Below are positions 42,999-52,008 of a stretch of 64,000 nt of DNA, piece by piece. The translations under genes were made by a program, and so were the position numbers. The notes below the pieces were generated by a model. It saw only the letters and a program-made list of their open reading frames with translations, did not search any database and was not told the DNA's origin. Origin of the DNA: Acidiphilium acidophilum (lineage in GTDB: Bacteria; Pseudomonadota; Alphaproteobacteria; Acetobacterales; Acetobacteraceae); NCBI RefSeq assembly GCF_033842475.1, contig NZ_JAWXYB010000018.1:1905501-1969500 (forward strand). The letters are read 5' to 3'. The number at the start of each line of letters is the position of its first letter. Position 1 is the first letter of the stretch.

Positions 42999-44179
42999 CC
43001 CGGCAGATCTCCCGCCGCGATCGCCGCAAAGATCGCTGCCCCCACCGGCAGGATCGCATCGTTGAAATCATAGCGCGGATGATGCAGCGGCATGCCGCCC
43101 TTCGTGCCGTCTTTCTGGCCGATCCGGTAAAAACACGCGGGCCGGTGCAGGGCGTAATAGGCGAAATCCTCCCCGCCGAGGCTCGGCGGCAGGTCGGTAT
43201 GGATCTGATCGGCGTCCAGCACGGTGCCCGCGGCCCGCGCCACCACACCCACCATCGCCGCGTCGTTGACCACCGGCGGATAACCGCTCTCGTAGTCGAT
43301 TTCAGCCTCGACCCCGGCAGCTTGGGCCAGATGGCGGATCATGTCGGGAATTTCGACCGCAAGCCGCGTCTGCGTCGCCGGATCGAGATTACGCACCGTC
43401 CCGCTCAACGTCGCGGTCTCGGGGATCACATTGGTCGCACTCCCGGCATGGAAGGTACAGATCGACACGACGGTCGAGCACAGCGGATCGACCCGGCGCG
43501 CAACGATGGTCTGCAGCCCCAGCACGATCTGCGCCCCGGCCAGCAACGGATCGATCGCGTAATGCGGCCGCGCGGCATGGCCGCCCCGCCCGGTCAGGCG
43601 GATCGTGACATCATCGGTGGCCGCCATCACCGACCCCGGCGATGCCGACAGAGCGCCCACCGGCAAGGTCGGGTCGTTATGCGCGCCGAACACCGCATCG
43701 AAGGGAAACCGCTCCAGCAACCCGTCCTCGATCATCCGCAGCGCACCCGCGCCACCTTCCTCGGCGGGCTGGAAAATGAAATGGATCGTGCCGGCGAAGT
43801 TGCGGGTCTCCGCCAGATATCGCGCGGCGGCGAGTAGCATGGTGGTGTGCCCGTCATGCCCGCACGCATGCATCCGCCCCGGATTTTGCGAGCGATAGGG
43901 AAGCTCGTTGGCCTCATCCATCGGCAACGCATCCATATCCGCCCGCAGCGCGATGGCGCGATTGCCGCCCGCCCGGTCGAGCCGCCCCTGCCGCAGCGTG
44001 CCGACCACGCCGGTCCCGCCGACCCCGGTGGTGACCTCGATCCCGAAGGATTTCAACCGCTCGGCAACCAGCGCCGCCGTCCGATGTTCCTGATAGGCGA
44101 TTTCGGGGTGAGCGTGGAAATCCTGACGCCAACTTGCGAATTCCGGAGCCCATGCCGTCAGTTGCGGATCGATTTTCAT
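42995..44179 (-). CDS. M20-family amidohydrolase (hippurate hydrolase/aminoacylase type)
   Basis: 394-residue metallohydrolase cleaving amide bonds of N-acyl amino acids or indole conjugates. The metal motif MHACGHDGHTT, catalytic PAEEGGAGA, TGRGGHAARPH in the dimerisation domain and GGEDFAYY near the C-terminus are all present. ATG 44179 matches the usual N-terminus and trims 12 residues from a longer frame. Probably one transcript with marC through an overlapping stop-start. Confidence 0.92.
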   Translation of the reverse strand: MKIDPQLTAWAPEFASWRQDFHAHPEIAYQEHRTAALVAERLKSFGIEVTTGVGGTGVVGTLRQGRLDRAGGNRAIALRADMDALPMDEANELPYRSQNPGRMHACGHDGHTTMLLAAARYLAETRNFAGTIHFIFQPAEEGGAGALRMIEDGLLERFPFDAVFGAHNDPTLPVGALSASPGSVMAATDDVTIRLTGRGGHAARPHYAIDPLLAGAQIVLGLQTIVARRVDPLCSTVVSICTFHAGSATNVIPETATLSGTVRNLDPATQTRLAVEIPDMIRHLAQAAGVEAEIDYESGYPPVVNDAAMVGVVARAAGTVLDADQIHTDLPPSLGGEDFAYYALHRPACFYRIGQKDGTKGGMPLHHPRYDFNDAILPVGAAIFAAIAAGDLPG

Positions 44180-44376
44180 GCGGCCAGCATAGCGCGGGCG
44201 AACCGCCGCAGCCAACCGCTAAATATCCCGCCCGCACTCCCGCCCGCCGAGCCACCTATACGCGGGCGGCATAAGTCCTAGGCCAATCATCCGGGTTATG
44301 CCGGGCCACCGCATGAACCATCTCCAGCATCAAGCAGGAACGATCCTGCAGAACATTTTTTCTAGGAGAGACTCAC

Positions 44377-44577
44377 ATGCGTAAATTCACTCGTCTTCTG
44401 ACCGTCCTCGCCGCCGTCGGTGCCTTTGCCCCGCTGGCCGCGAACGCCGCGAATGTCGGCACCTCGATGTATTCGCCGAGCCCGATCGTGGTTCACGACC
44501 AGACCAACCATAACATCCCGGGCGCGACCGGTCGTGCGGTTCATGCCCAGCAGATGAACGCGATCCGCAACAACTGA
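44377..44577 (+). CDS. Small exported protein 1
   Basis: 66 residues with a strong signal peptide (MRKFTRLLTVLAAVGAFAPLAANAA) and a mature part of about 40 residues, NVGTSMYSPSPIVVHDQTNHN onward, without cysteine. AGGAGAG lies upstream of the ATG, so expression is likely good. It resembles the next small protein in signal and in the S/T-P, I-V, NH pattern, so they may be ancient paralogues. No known family. Confidence 0.7.
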   Translation: MRKFTRLLTVLAAVGAFAPLAANAANVGTSMYSPSPIVVHDQTNHNIPGATGRAVHAQQMNAIRNN

Positions 44578-44609
44578 TCGTTCGTTCGACCACCACGTTA
44601 CCCGACAGC

Positions 44610-44637
44610 GGCGGCGCGCCATCGAAGACGCGCCGCC
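44610..44637 (+). terminator. 9-bp GC hairpin between two small exported-protein genes
   Basis: GGCGGCGCG (44610-44618) and CGCGCCGCC (44629-44637) form a perfect stem with a 10-base loop in the 85-bp gap. No U-tract follows, so it may protect the first message or partly terminate before the second gene. Confidence 0.45.
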
Positions 44638-44662
44638 CTGACGGACCAGCAGGACAAATCCG

Positions 44663-44848
44663 ATGAAAAACCTCACTCTCGGCCTCGCGCTTCTCACCGC
44701 CATCGGCACCTTTGCGCCGGTTGCCGCACAAGCCGCGCCGTTCTTTACCCCGCACGCGAAAATCGTGCAGGAGATCAACCACTCCTACGGCACCCAGTTC
44801 AAAGTGCCCGGCCAGGCCACCAACCAGGCCAACAACGCGCAAAACTGA
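44663..44848 (+). CDS. Small exported protein 2
   Basis: 61 residues: signal peptide MKNLTLGLALLTAIGTFAPVAAQAA, then a 36-residue mature peptide beginning PFFTPHAKIVQEINHSYGTQF. It is rich in Asn and Gln at the end and has no cysteine. Same strand and 85 bp after small exported protein 1; likely related to it. Function unknown. Confidence 0.7.
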   Translation: MKNLTLGLALLTAIGTFAPVAAQAAPFFTPHAKIVQEINHSYGTQFKVPGQATNQANNAQN

Positions 44849-44924
44849 AAACCGCCGTCGCAACGGCGAGGTCCGGTAACGGACAGCGCCGTTCCACGGC
44901 AGGGCCGCCCCACGATACGGCCCC
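44849..44924. other. Short gap with several small hairpins between convergent genes
   Basis: 76 bp containing GCCGT/ACGGC stems at least twice, and GTCCG GTAA CGGAC, a 5-bp stem with a GTAA loop. The run could serve both converging transcripts as a 3' end, but no T-tract is present. Confidence 0.4.
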
Positions 44925-45227
44925 TCAGTATTTCGATTTCCAATACCCCGCCGCCTCGGCGGCATCGCGACAGGTATAGACCCCCGTGCTGGTATGACCG
45001 AACCAGCGCGAGGATGCAGTGTGAAACACCACCCCGGTCGGGTTGAGCCACACCACGGGGCTCTTGCCGCAGGCTGCCTTCGCCGCATCGAGACTCTTGA
45101 AGGTCCTGCCGGTCAGTTTCGCGGGATGGACGTGATAATCATGCTTCGCATGATGTCCCCCGTCATCCGCCGATGCGCCCGCCATTGCCAGCGCCAGAGC
45201 GATCACCACAGCCGCAACGCGTCCCAT
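44925..45227 (-). CDS. Small exported protein with C-terminal YG/C motif
   Basis: 100 residues from ATG 45227, chosen for the GGAGGGAGAT ribosome site and for the signal peptide MGRVAAVVIALALAMAGASA. After a His-rich linker (DDGGHHAKHDYHVH), the domain contains AKAACGKSPVVWLNPTGVVFH and then SSRWFGHTSTGVYTCRDAAEAAGYW. That pattern resembles small domains found at the C-termini of secreted proteins with WVNxxSxVYH and GxYxC motifs. Two cysteines could pair. Binding function unknown. Confidence 0.7.
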   Translation of the reverse strand: MGRVAAVVIALALAMAGASADDGGHHAKHDYHVHPAKLTGRTFKSLDAAKAACGKSPVVWLNPTGVVFHTASSRWFGHTSTGVYTCRDAAEAAGYWKSKY

Positions 45228-45307
45228 ATCTCCCTCCGCACCCCTGAGCATGAACCACCACGCCAAAGTGCAACGACAATATCATACACGTCAAGGTTGT
45301 CAGCGCC

Positions 45308-47290
45308 TCACGATTTCGTCGGGTCGGTTTTCGGGCGCGGGTTGAAATCCTTCGGAATCCGGTTCGGCAGATGCAATTGCACATTCGTCGGCACGATCCC
45401 GATCATTTTGCAATCGGCCCCGGTCCGCGCCGGGAGTTCCGTGGTCCAGTCCTCCGGCACCATGGCATAGGATGCCGGCAATGGCTCGGCCTTGCCTTCG
45501 AGCCGTAGCGGATCGAAGGCGGAAAACAGATCGGTCACATCCGGCGTCTCGGCATCGAACGGCCCCATATATTTCTGGTGAAACTCCGCCTCGCCGCGTT
45601 GGCGCCCTTCCTGCTCATCCGGCAGCGTCGCGAGCGGCGGCAGATTGAACACCGCATCGACGAATTTGATCACCGAAGCCTGATTGCCGATGGCGTGGGA
45701 AACCTCGTGCGCGCGGGCGAACGGTGAAATCACGATGAACGGAACGCGCGGCCCGTCGCTCAGCAGGGTGCCATTGGGCGCCGTGGCAAGCTCCGGCGGC
45801 GGCACATGGTCGTAATCGCCTTCGGAATCATCCCAGGTGATAATGATCGCCGCATGGGCCCAGTATTTGCTCGACGCAATGGCATTCACCGCCCGCGCCA
45901 GCATGGCCTCGCTGATCTGGCTGTCGGAATAGCCGGGGTGATCGTCATCGCCGAGAAATTTCTTCTGCACCGCCGGATCGGGATCGGTCGGGTGCATCCC
46001 GAACCCGTTGAGATACCCGCCCTTCACATAGAACACCCCGCCTTCCGCCGGCAGCGAACCCTGCTTCACCGCAGTGAAAAAATCGCGCAGCCCGCCCATA
46101 TCCGCCGTCATTTTCGGGTTGTTCGCAATATAGCCGAAATATTGCGGCCCGTTGTGATGAGTGATGTAGGAGGCATGCACCCCCTCGGCGTCCTTCGGTC
46201 CCAGATCATCCGGCACAGGACGGGTCGAAAACCCCTCCTGAAACCAGCGCCACGCGACCTTGTGCCGGTCGAGCCGCTGGATGAACGAGATATCCTTGCG
46301 CACATCGTCGAGGTCGGGTTTCGGGTCGAGATCCGCGCTGGTCTTGCGTTTCACCGTATTGCCGGCGGTGGTCAGCGCCACCGTGGCGTAGGTCTGGTTG
46401 ATCTGCACCTTCCCCGGCCCATCCTCCGCATAATCGCGCGGATTATACGGAACCAGCTTGTGCTGGAACGGGTCCTCGCGCGAGCCCCAGAGCGGGTCGA
46501 TATCGGCATCGACCGGTTCGCCCGGCTGATTGACCTGTTTCCACGCCTCGTTCGGGTGCAGCGCCCATTGGGTCAACCCGGTCTGCGCCGCGAAGATCGA
46601 CAGATTCCCCGGCGTCGAGGGTCCGACCATGTCCTGGAACATATGATCCATCAGCACGAAGCGGTCGGCATAGCGCCACAGGATCGGAATGGTGTTGCAA
46701 TCCTCGTGCGCCATCGCGAGTTCGCCCATCTGCTTGGCCTTGAGCGAGGGGTGCGGACCGGATTTCCAGTATTTCTTCTCCTCCTCCAGCGCGAACCGGT
46801 TCATCTCGGCATGGCCGTTCACGATGTGCATTTTCGCGAACATGATCGGGTGGGAATGATCGATATCGTCGGTATCGGCGGCAAACTGCTTCGGCCCGAT
46901 GGTGAAAGGCTGAATGGTCTCGACCTTGCCGGACACGCCGATGATCTTCTGGGTCAACCCCGGCGTCTGCGCGGCGGCCTGCGAATAGAGCCCGTCAGCC
47001 CCCGGAAACGTGCCGAAATACGAATCGAACGAGCGGTTTTCCTGATACAGCACGAAGACATATCTGATCCGGTGCCGGATCAGCGCCGCCATCTGCGCCG
47101 TGGTCAATTGCGGCCCGCGCCCCGCCCGGATCACATACGGCATCGCCGCCTTGGGCACCGGCGCGCTAACGACTGGCGCGGTAACGACCGGCGACGCCCC
47201 CGGCGGTGCGGCAGCGGCAAGCCCCGGCATCAGGAAGGTCGAACCGAGCAGCGAAGCAATCAGGCGGCGCGTCAATGTCATGGCAATCAT
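45308..47290 (-). CDS. Secreted phosphoesterase family protein (phospholipase C/acid phosphatase-like)
   Basis: 660-residue exported hydrolase of PF04185. Signal peptide MTLTRRLIASLLGSTFLMPGLAAAA (the first ATG may be 47290 or 47281). YVFVLYQENRSFDSYFGTFPGADG holds metal-binding ENRSFD, followed by DDIDHSHPIM and, late, IITWDDSEGDYDHVPPP and GPRVPFIVISPFAR. Likely cuts phosphate esters or phospholipids in the periplasm or outside. The specific substrate is not determined. Convergent with no neighbour in the same operon. Confidence 0.87.
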   Translation of the reverse strand: MIAMTLTRRLIASLLGSTFLMPGLAAAAPPGASPVVTAPVVSAPVPKAAMPYVIRAGRGPQLTTAQMAALIRHRIRYVFVLYQENRSFDSYFGTFPGADGLYSQAAAQTPGLTQKIIGVSGKVETIQPFTIGPKQFAADTDDIDHSHPIMFAKMHIVNGHAEMNRFALEEEKKYWKSGPHPSLKAKQMGELAMAHEDCNTIPILWRYADRFVLMDHMFQDMVGPSTPGNLSIFAAQTGLTQWALHPNEAWKQVNQPGEPVDADIDPLWGSREDPFQHKLVPYNPRDYAEDGPGKVQINQTYATVALTTAGNTVKRKTSADLDPKPDLDDVRKDISFIQRLDRHKVAWRWFQEGFSTRPVPDDLGPKDAEGVHASYITHHNGPQYFGYIANNPKMTADMGGLRDFFTAVKQGSLPAEGGVFYVKGGYLNGFGMHPTDPDPAVQKKFLGDDDHPGYSDSQISEAMLARAVNAIASSKYWAHAAIIITWDDSEGDYDHVPPPELATAPNGTLLSDGPRVPFIVISPFARAHEVSHAIGNQASVIKFVDAVFNLPPLATLPDEQEGRQRGEAEFHQKYMGPFDAETPDVTDLFSAFDPLRLEGKAEPLPASYAMVPEDWTTELPARTGADCKMIGIVPTNVQLHLPNRIPKDFNPRPKTDPTKS

Positions 47291-47389
47291 CCCGCAATGT
47301 CTGGCCGTTCTCTCGCCGATCCCGTCCCGCCGCAAAAGCGCCCCGCGATGAAACTTCGATGAATTCCGCCCCGCGCACGGGGCCACCCC

Positions 47390-48082
47390 TCACCCGATTT
47401 GGCTGCTGAAATCGGCATAGGTCCGCAGCCCGTGCGCGAAGGCCACCCGCAGCACCACATCCTCGCGCGCGAGATCATACCCGTCAGGATCGAGCGCAAT
47501 CACCTGCCAGCCACTCCCGTCGCCGCCCTGTTCCCGCGCGATCCGGTCGAGCCGCCCGCCCTGCCCCGCGTTCACCGCCGCCATCGCCGCCGCCGCCGCC
47601 GCCTCGTCGCGCAGCGCCACGGTCACCGGCGCCAACCGCTCCACATCGAGCGACGCCGCCCGCGCGAACCCGCCGACATAACGCGCCGCGATCGTGCTCA
47701 GCCGATACACCCCGAAATCACCGAACCCCGCATAAAAACCGGCATAGGGATGCACCGCCAGATACCGCGCCCGATCCGCCGCGTCCTCGCTCCGCACCGC
47801 GTCGCACACCAGCGACAAACGCGGGCTGGTCTGCGGATTGCGCTCCTCCGCCGGCCCGCTCACCATCAGCGCACACCGCCCATCGCGATCGAGCGCGCGG
47901 GTATGCGCCGAAAGCTGCGAGAGCAGCAGCACCACCCCGCCATCCAGCGTCACCGCCGGCGTCACCAGCGCGATCGAGGGATAATCCTCCTCCAACACAG
48001 CAAGGCTCGCCACCCGCGCCGCCCGCAGCAACAGCCGCGCCTCGCGGTGGATATCGTTCTGGCTCTCCCTCAACTCTTGCAT
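47390..48082 (-). CDS. HugZ-like pyridoxamine 5'-phosphate oxidase-fold protein
   Basis: 230-residue cytoplasmic protein with a split-barrel N-domain (RAARVASLAVLEEDYPSIALVTPAV, SQLSAHTRALDRDGRCALMVS) and the C-terminal DUF2470-type extension characteristic of the HugZ/heme-utilisation group, ending in VVLRVAFAHGLRTY. May bind FMN or heme. Start is ATG 48082, divergent from chvI across 66 bp. Confidence 0.82.
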   Translation of the reverse strand: MQELRESQNDIHREARLLLRAARVASLAVLEEDYPSIALVTPAVTLDGGVVLLLSQLSAHTRALDRDGRCALMVSGPAEERNPQTSPRLSLVCDAVRSEDAADRARYLAVHPYAGFYAGFGDFGVYRLSTIAARYVGGFARAASLDVERLAPVTVALRDEAAAAAAMAAVNAGQGGRLDRIAREQGGDGSGWQVIALDPDGYDLAREDVVLRVAFAHGLRTYADFSSQIG

Positions 48083-48148
48083 TATCGCCTCTTTCCCGTC
48101 ACGTCACAGCGAGAATAATCCGCCCCGCCCTCCGGTAAAGCAGAAATC

Positions 48149-48850
48149 ATGAAACATACCATCGCGCTGGTCGACGACGACCGCAACATCCTCGAATCGG
48201 TCCAGATGACCCTGGAACAGGAAGGCTTCCTCGTTCGCACCTATACCGATGGCGAATCCGCCCTCCAGGGGCTGATGGCCCGCCCGGTCGACCTCGCGGT
48301 GCTCGACATCAAAATGCCCCGGATGGACGGAATGGAACTGCTCCAGCGCCTGCGCGCCCGCTCCGCCATGCCGGTGATCTTCCTGACCAGCAAGGACGAC
48401 GAACTCGACGAACTGATGGGCCTGCGCCTCGGCGCCGATGACTACATCACCAAACCCTTCAGCCAGCGCCTCCTGCTCGAACGCATCCGCACCCTGCTGC
48501 GCCGCAACGAAGCCAGCCGCGCCGAAGGCTCCGGCGCAGCCCCCGCCGGGCTGATGGCGCGCGGCAACCTCACCCTCGATGAAACCAAACACCAATGCCT
48601 CTGGAAAGGCCTCGACATCCAGCTCACCGTCACCGAATTCCTGCTGGTCAAAGCCCTCGCCTCGCGCCCCGGAATGGTCAAATCGCGCGACCAGCTGATC
48701 GACGCCGCCTACGGCGAAAGCGTCTACGTGGACGACCGCACGATCGACAGCCACATCAAACGCCTCCGCCGCAAATTCCGCGCGATGGACGAGGAATTCG
48801 ACCAGATCGAAACCCTCTACGGCATCGGTTACCGCTACAAAGAGGCATGA
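48149..48850 (+). CDS. chvI: Response regulator ChvI
   Basis: 233-residue OmpR-family regulator with phospho-acceptor D53 in [11 protein letters not shown], the TSKDDE lysine strand and a C-terminal winged helix ([27 protein letters not shown]). In alphaproteobacteria ChvI is controlled by ChvG and ExoR and governs acid and cell-wall stress genes. The partner kinase starts 193 bp downstream, with a pair of hairpin repeats between. Confidence 0.95.
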   Translation: MKHTIALVDDDRNILESVQMTLEQEGFLVRTYTDGESALQGLMARPVDLAVLDIKMPRMDGMELLQRLRARSAMPVIFLTSKDDELDELMGLRLGADDYITKPFSQRLLLERIRTLLRRNEASRAEGSGAAPAGLMARGNLTLDETKHQCLWKGLDIQLTVTEFLLVKALASRPGMVKSRDQLIDAAYGESVYVDDRTIDSHIKRLRRKFRAMDEEFDQIETLYGIGYRYKEA

Positions 48851-48892
48851 TGGCGTCGGGTCTGCGCGGGGCGAGAAAAAGCGAAGTGCAAG

Positions 48893-48916
48893 ACTTCTTT
48901 TTTGTAAAAAAGAAGC
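48893..48916 (-). repeat. 24-base palindromic hairpin repeat, copy D1
   Basis: Stem CTTC/GAAG with T/A extension; the outermost pair is lost (A against C). Followed by AAAAAACTTTC. Inverted partner of D2, both located between chvI and chvG. Confidence 0.8.
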
Positions 48917-48968
48917 AAAAAACTTTCGGCGATCGAGGGCATGGGCGGTTTCCGCGCCGCAGACCCAG

Positions 48969-49010
48969 TGAAAAAAAGTTTTTTTGCTTCTTTTTTTCCA
49001 AAAAAAGAAG
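48969..49010 (+). repeat. Palindromic hairpin repeat with AAAAAAA-G-TTTTTTT leader, copy D2
   Basis: The leader 48970-48985 (A-run, G, T-run) precedes a stem CTTC-T7 / A7-GAAG (48987-49010) with a CC loop. It faces D1 across about 45 bp and ends 34 bp before the chvG start, leaving room only for a short leader of the kinase gene. Confidence 0.8.
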
Positions 49011-49043
49011 TGCTGCCTTCCTTTCCCCACTCCTCACAACCCC

Positions 49044-50681
49044 ATGACCGCCACTTCCCCACCGTCCCGGCGCTGGCGCATCTCGCCGTTGCTGCGCCGC
49101 ATCCTGCTGGTCAATGCCCTCCCGCTCGCCCTCATCGTCGCCGCCCTGCTCTATCTCGATCAGTACCAGCACGGGCTGCTCACCGCCGAGGTTACCGCCC
49201 TGCGCGAACAGGCCCGCATCTATGCCGGTGCGCTCGCCGAATCCGCCGTCCAGAACAACGCCGCCAACCAGCCGGTCATCAACCCCGATCTCGCCCGCCC
49301 GCTGCTCTACCGCCTGATCGAGCCGACCCCGAACGCGCAGGCGATCATCTACGGCAGCGATGGCCAGGTCATCGCCAATTCCCGCATCCGCCAGGGGCCG
49401 GGCGGCGCCATCATCACCGAAAAACTGCCGCCTGTGCATCCGCGCGGCAATTTCGCCCGCGCCGTCAGCCTGCTCTACGACCAGTTCCTCGCCTTCCTGC
49501 CCAACCCCGACCTCACCCCCACCGGCACCGAAGGCGAAGCCGCCGGCCTCGGCTGGCAGCCCAGCGTGCGCGAAGCCCTGCGCCTCACCAGCGCGCCCGC
49601 CAACCATCAGGCCGCCCCCTTCATCCGCCGCGCCCCCGATGGCCGCCTGCTCATCACCGTCGCCGAACCGATCATCCGCTCCAAACACTCCGTGGGCGTC
49701 GTCCTGCTCACCCGCGAAGCCACCGAAGTCGACCGCGCGGTCTTTGCCATCCGGGTCTCGATCCTCGCCCTCTTCGCCCTCGCCCTCGCGCTCACCGTCC
49801 TGCTCTCGGCCTACCTCGCCCGCACCATCGCCACCCCGCTGCTGCGCCTCGCCGATTCCGCCAGCCGCCTGCGCGAAGGCCGCGCCGCCATGTCCGAACC
49901 GGTCCCTCCCGCCATCGCCGCCCGGCAGGACGAAATCGGCCAGCTCGCCCGCGCCCTCGAAGATTCCGCCCACGCCCTCTGGACCCGGATGGACGCCATC
50001 GAACGCTTCGCCGCCGACGTCGCCCACGAAATCAAAAACCCGCTCTCCTCGATCCGCTCGGCCATCGAAACCATCCGCCGCATGGACGACAAAGCCCGCG
50101 CCGCCCGCCTGTTCGATATCATCGCCCAGGACGTCCAACGCCTCGATCGGCTGATCTCCGATATCAGCGACAGCTCCCGCCTCGATTCCGAAATGTCGCG
50201 CACCGCCCTAGAACCGGTCGACCTCGCCCCCATCCTCGCGGCCCTCGCCGAAATCCACGACGCCACCCGCAAGGAAACCGACCCGGTCATCGTACTCGAC
50301 GCCCCCAAATCCGGCCTCACCGTCCGCGGCGCCGAAGGCCGGCTGGTCCAGGTCATGCGCAACCTCATCGGCAACGCCGCCTCCTTCAGCCCGCCAGCCG
50401 GCAAAATCTGGCTGCGCGGCCGCGAAACCGGCAGCACCATCGAAATCGCCGTCGAAGACGAAGGCCCCGGTATCCCCGACGCCAAACTCAACCACGTCTT
50501 CGACCGATTCTACTCCGAACGCCCCCAGTCGGAAAGCTTCGGCAGCCACTCCGGCCTCGGCCTCTCCATCTCCCGCCAGATCGTCGAAGCCCATCTCGGC
50601 CGCATCATGGCCGAAAACCGCCGCAATACCTCCGGCACCATCACCGGCGCCCGCTTCGTCATCCGCATCCCGAAGGCCTGA
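49044..50681 (+). CDS. chvG: Sensor histidine kinase ChvG
   Basis: 545-residue membrane kinase. Two transmembrane helices (about residues 20-37 and 235-260) flank a periplasmic sensor of about 200 residues. HAMP, DHp with DVAHEIKNPLSS (phosphorylated His) and ATPase boxes follow: NLIGNAASFSPP (N), VEDEGPGIP (G1) and SGLGLSISRQI (G2). Start ATG 49044; the longer frame runs into repeat D2. Pairs with ChvI; no hprK/ptsH genes of the usual alphaproteobacterial cluster are visible beside it. Confidence 0.94.
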   Translation: MTATSPPSRRWRISPLLRRILLVNALPLALIVAALLYLDQYQHGLLTAEVTALREQARIYAGALAESAVQNNAANQPVINPDLARPLLYRLIEPTPNAQAIIYGSDGQVIANSRIRQGPGGAIITEKLPPVHPRGNFARAVSLLYDQFLAFLPNPDLTPTGTEGEAAGLGWQPSVREALRLTSAPANHQAAPFIRRAPDGRLLITVAEPIIRSKHSVGVVLLTREATEVDRAVFAIRVSILALFALALALTVLLSAYLARTIATPLLRLADSASRLREGRAAMSEPVPPAIAARQDEIGQLARALEDSAHALWTRMDAIERFAADVAHEIKNPLSSIRSAIETIRRMDDKARAARLFDIIAQDVQRLDRLISDISDSSRLDSEMSRTALEPVDLAPILAALAEIHDATRKETDPVIVLDAPKSGLTVRGAEGRLVQVMRNLIGNAASFSPPAGKIWLRGRETGSTIEIAVEDEGPGIPDAKLNHVFDRFYSERPQSESFGSHSGLGLSISRQIVEAHLGRIMAENRRNTSGTITGARFVIRIPKA

Positions 50682-50708
50682 TGGGAGTGTGGCGCTGGCG
50701 GAAAGCAA

Positions 50709-50905
50709 GGCGAGGGGCTCTGCCCCTCGACCCCGCCAAAGGCGGAGCCTTTGGAATCCACTGGTTTTGGTCTTGGGAGGGCGATGCGTCGTGCCGCTGA
50801 ACGGCAGTGGCCTGGATCGCCCTCCCAAGACCAAAACTAAAGGGTTCTAAGGGCCGCGCCCTTAGTGGGGGTCCAGGGGGCAAAGCCCCTTGGCCTTCCT
50901 GTCCG
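50709..50905. repeat. String of five stem-loops including a 22-bp perfect inverted repeat
   Basis: In order: GGGGC TCT GCCCC; CCAAAGGC GGA GCCTTTGG; a 22-bp perfect inverted repeat (50764-50785 with 50816-50837, arms including TTTTGGTCTTGGGAGGGCGA) enclosing an inner TGCCG/CGGCA stem; CTAAGGGC CGC GCCCTTAG; and GGGGC AAA GCCCC. It lies between chvG and cobS. The block 50733-50760 recurs exactly at 60831-60858. ORFs drawn through it are spurious. Confidence 0.8.
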
Positions 50906-50994
50906 CCAGTACCGCGCTCCGATCATATCTGCGGGGTTGCAGACTGCGCGATGGCGAGTAGTTTACGGGACTGGGATTTTAGGAAGTCTGATCG

Positions 50995-52008
50995 ATGACC
51001 AACATAGCTGCTTTGCCGGAGACTCGTGGGGTGCCGACATCGGCGATCAATCTGCCGGATCGTGTGGTATCTTCGCACGACGTATTCGGCATCGAGTGCG
51101 GGTTCGACCTGCCGGCGTTTTCCGAGCGCACCGAGCATGTCCCCGAGATCGACGACACGTACAAGTTCGACCGTGAGACCACGATTGCGATTCTCGCCGG
51201 TTTCGCGCTCAACCGCCGGGTGATGATCCAGGGTTATCATGGCACCGGCAAATCGACGCATATCGAGCAGGTTGCCGCGCGGTTGAACTGGCCGTGCATT
51301 CGCGTCAATCTCGACAGTCACATCAGCCGGATCGATCTGATCGGCAAGGATGCGATCGTGCTGAAGGAAGGCAAGCAGATCACCGAGTTCCGCGAGGGTC
51401 TGCTGCCATGGGCGTTGCAGCACCCGTGCGCTCTGGTGTTCGACGAATACGATGCCGGGCGGCCGGATGTGATGTTCGTGATCCAGCGGGTTCTTGAGGT
51501 CGAGGGCAAGCTCACCCTGCTCGACCAGAACCGCGTGATCCGCCCGCATCCGGCGTTCCGCCTGTTCGCCACCGCCAACACCGTCGGGCTGGGCGATACG
51601 ACCGGGCTTTATCACGGCACCCAGCAGATCAATCAGGGTCAGATGGACCGCTGGAACATCGTCGCCACGCTGAACTATCTGCCGCACGCGCAGGAGGTGT
51701 CTATAGTCATGGCCAAGCTCGGCGTTTCTGCGGGGAACACGGCGGAGCGCAAAAAGATCGAGAGCATGGTCGCCCTTGCCGACCTCACGCGTGCCGGGTT
51801 CATCAATGGTGACATCTCGACCGTGATGTCGCCGCGCACGGTCATCACCTGGGCGGAGAATGCGCGGATTTTCAACGATATCGGGTTCGCCTTCCGCCTG
51901 ACCTTCCTCAACAAATGCGACGAGGCGGAGCGCAGCACGGTCGCCGAATACTACCAGCGCTGTTTCAACGGCGAGATCGAAACCGGCGTGCATCCGCGCA
52001 AGACCTGA
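50995..52008 (+). CDS. cobS: Cobaltochelatase AAA+ subunit CobS
   Basis: 337-residue AAA+ ATPase of the aerobic cobalt-chelatase complex. Walker [10 protein letters not shown] (G80-T88), Walker [11 protein letters not shown] near residue 145 and a sensor segment [11 protein letters not shown]. It powers CobN insertion of Co(II) into hydrogenobyrinate diamide with CobT. Start ATG 50995; N-terminal CobS signature [15 protein letters not shown] is intact. Stop overlaps cobT start (TGATG). cobN is not in the window. Confidence 0.95.
   Translation: MTNIAALPETRGVPTSAINLPDRVVSSHDVFGIECGFDLPAFSERTEHVPEIDDTYKFDRETTIAILAGFALNRRVMIQGYHGTGKSTHIEQVAARLNWPCIRVNLDSHISRIDLIGKDAIVLKEGKQITEFREGLLPWALQHPCALVFDEYDAGRPDVMFVIQRVLEVEGKLTLLDQNRVIRPHPAFRLFATANTVGLGDTTGLYHGTQQINQGQMDRWNIVATLNYLPHAQEVSIVMAKLGVSAGNTAERKKIESMVALADLTRAGFINGDISTVMSPRTVITWAENARIFNDIGFAFRLTFLNKCDEAERSTVAEYYQRCFNGEIETGVHPRKT

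Noticed and set aside
50208-50883. Minus-strand ORFs with KGSAFGG strings after chvG
   Set aside because: They are translations of the multi-hairpin array and of the chvG antisense strand.
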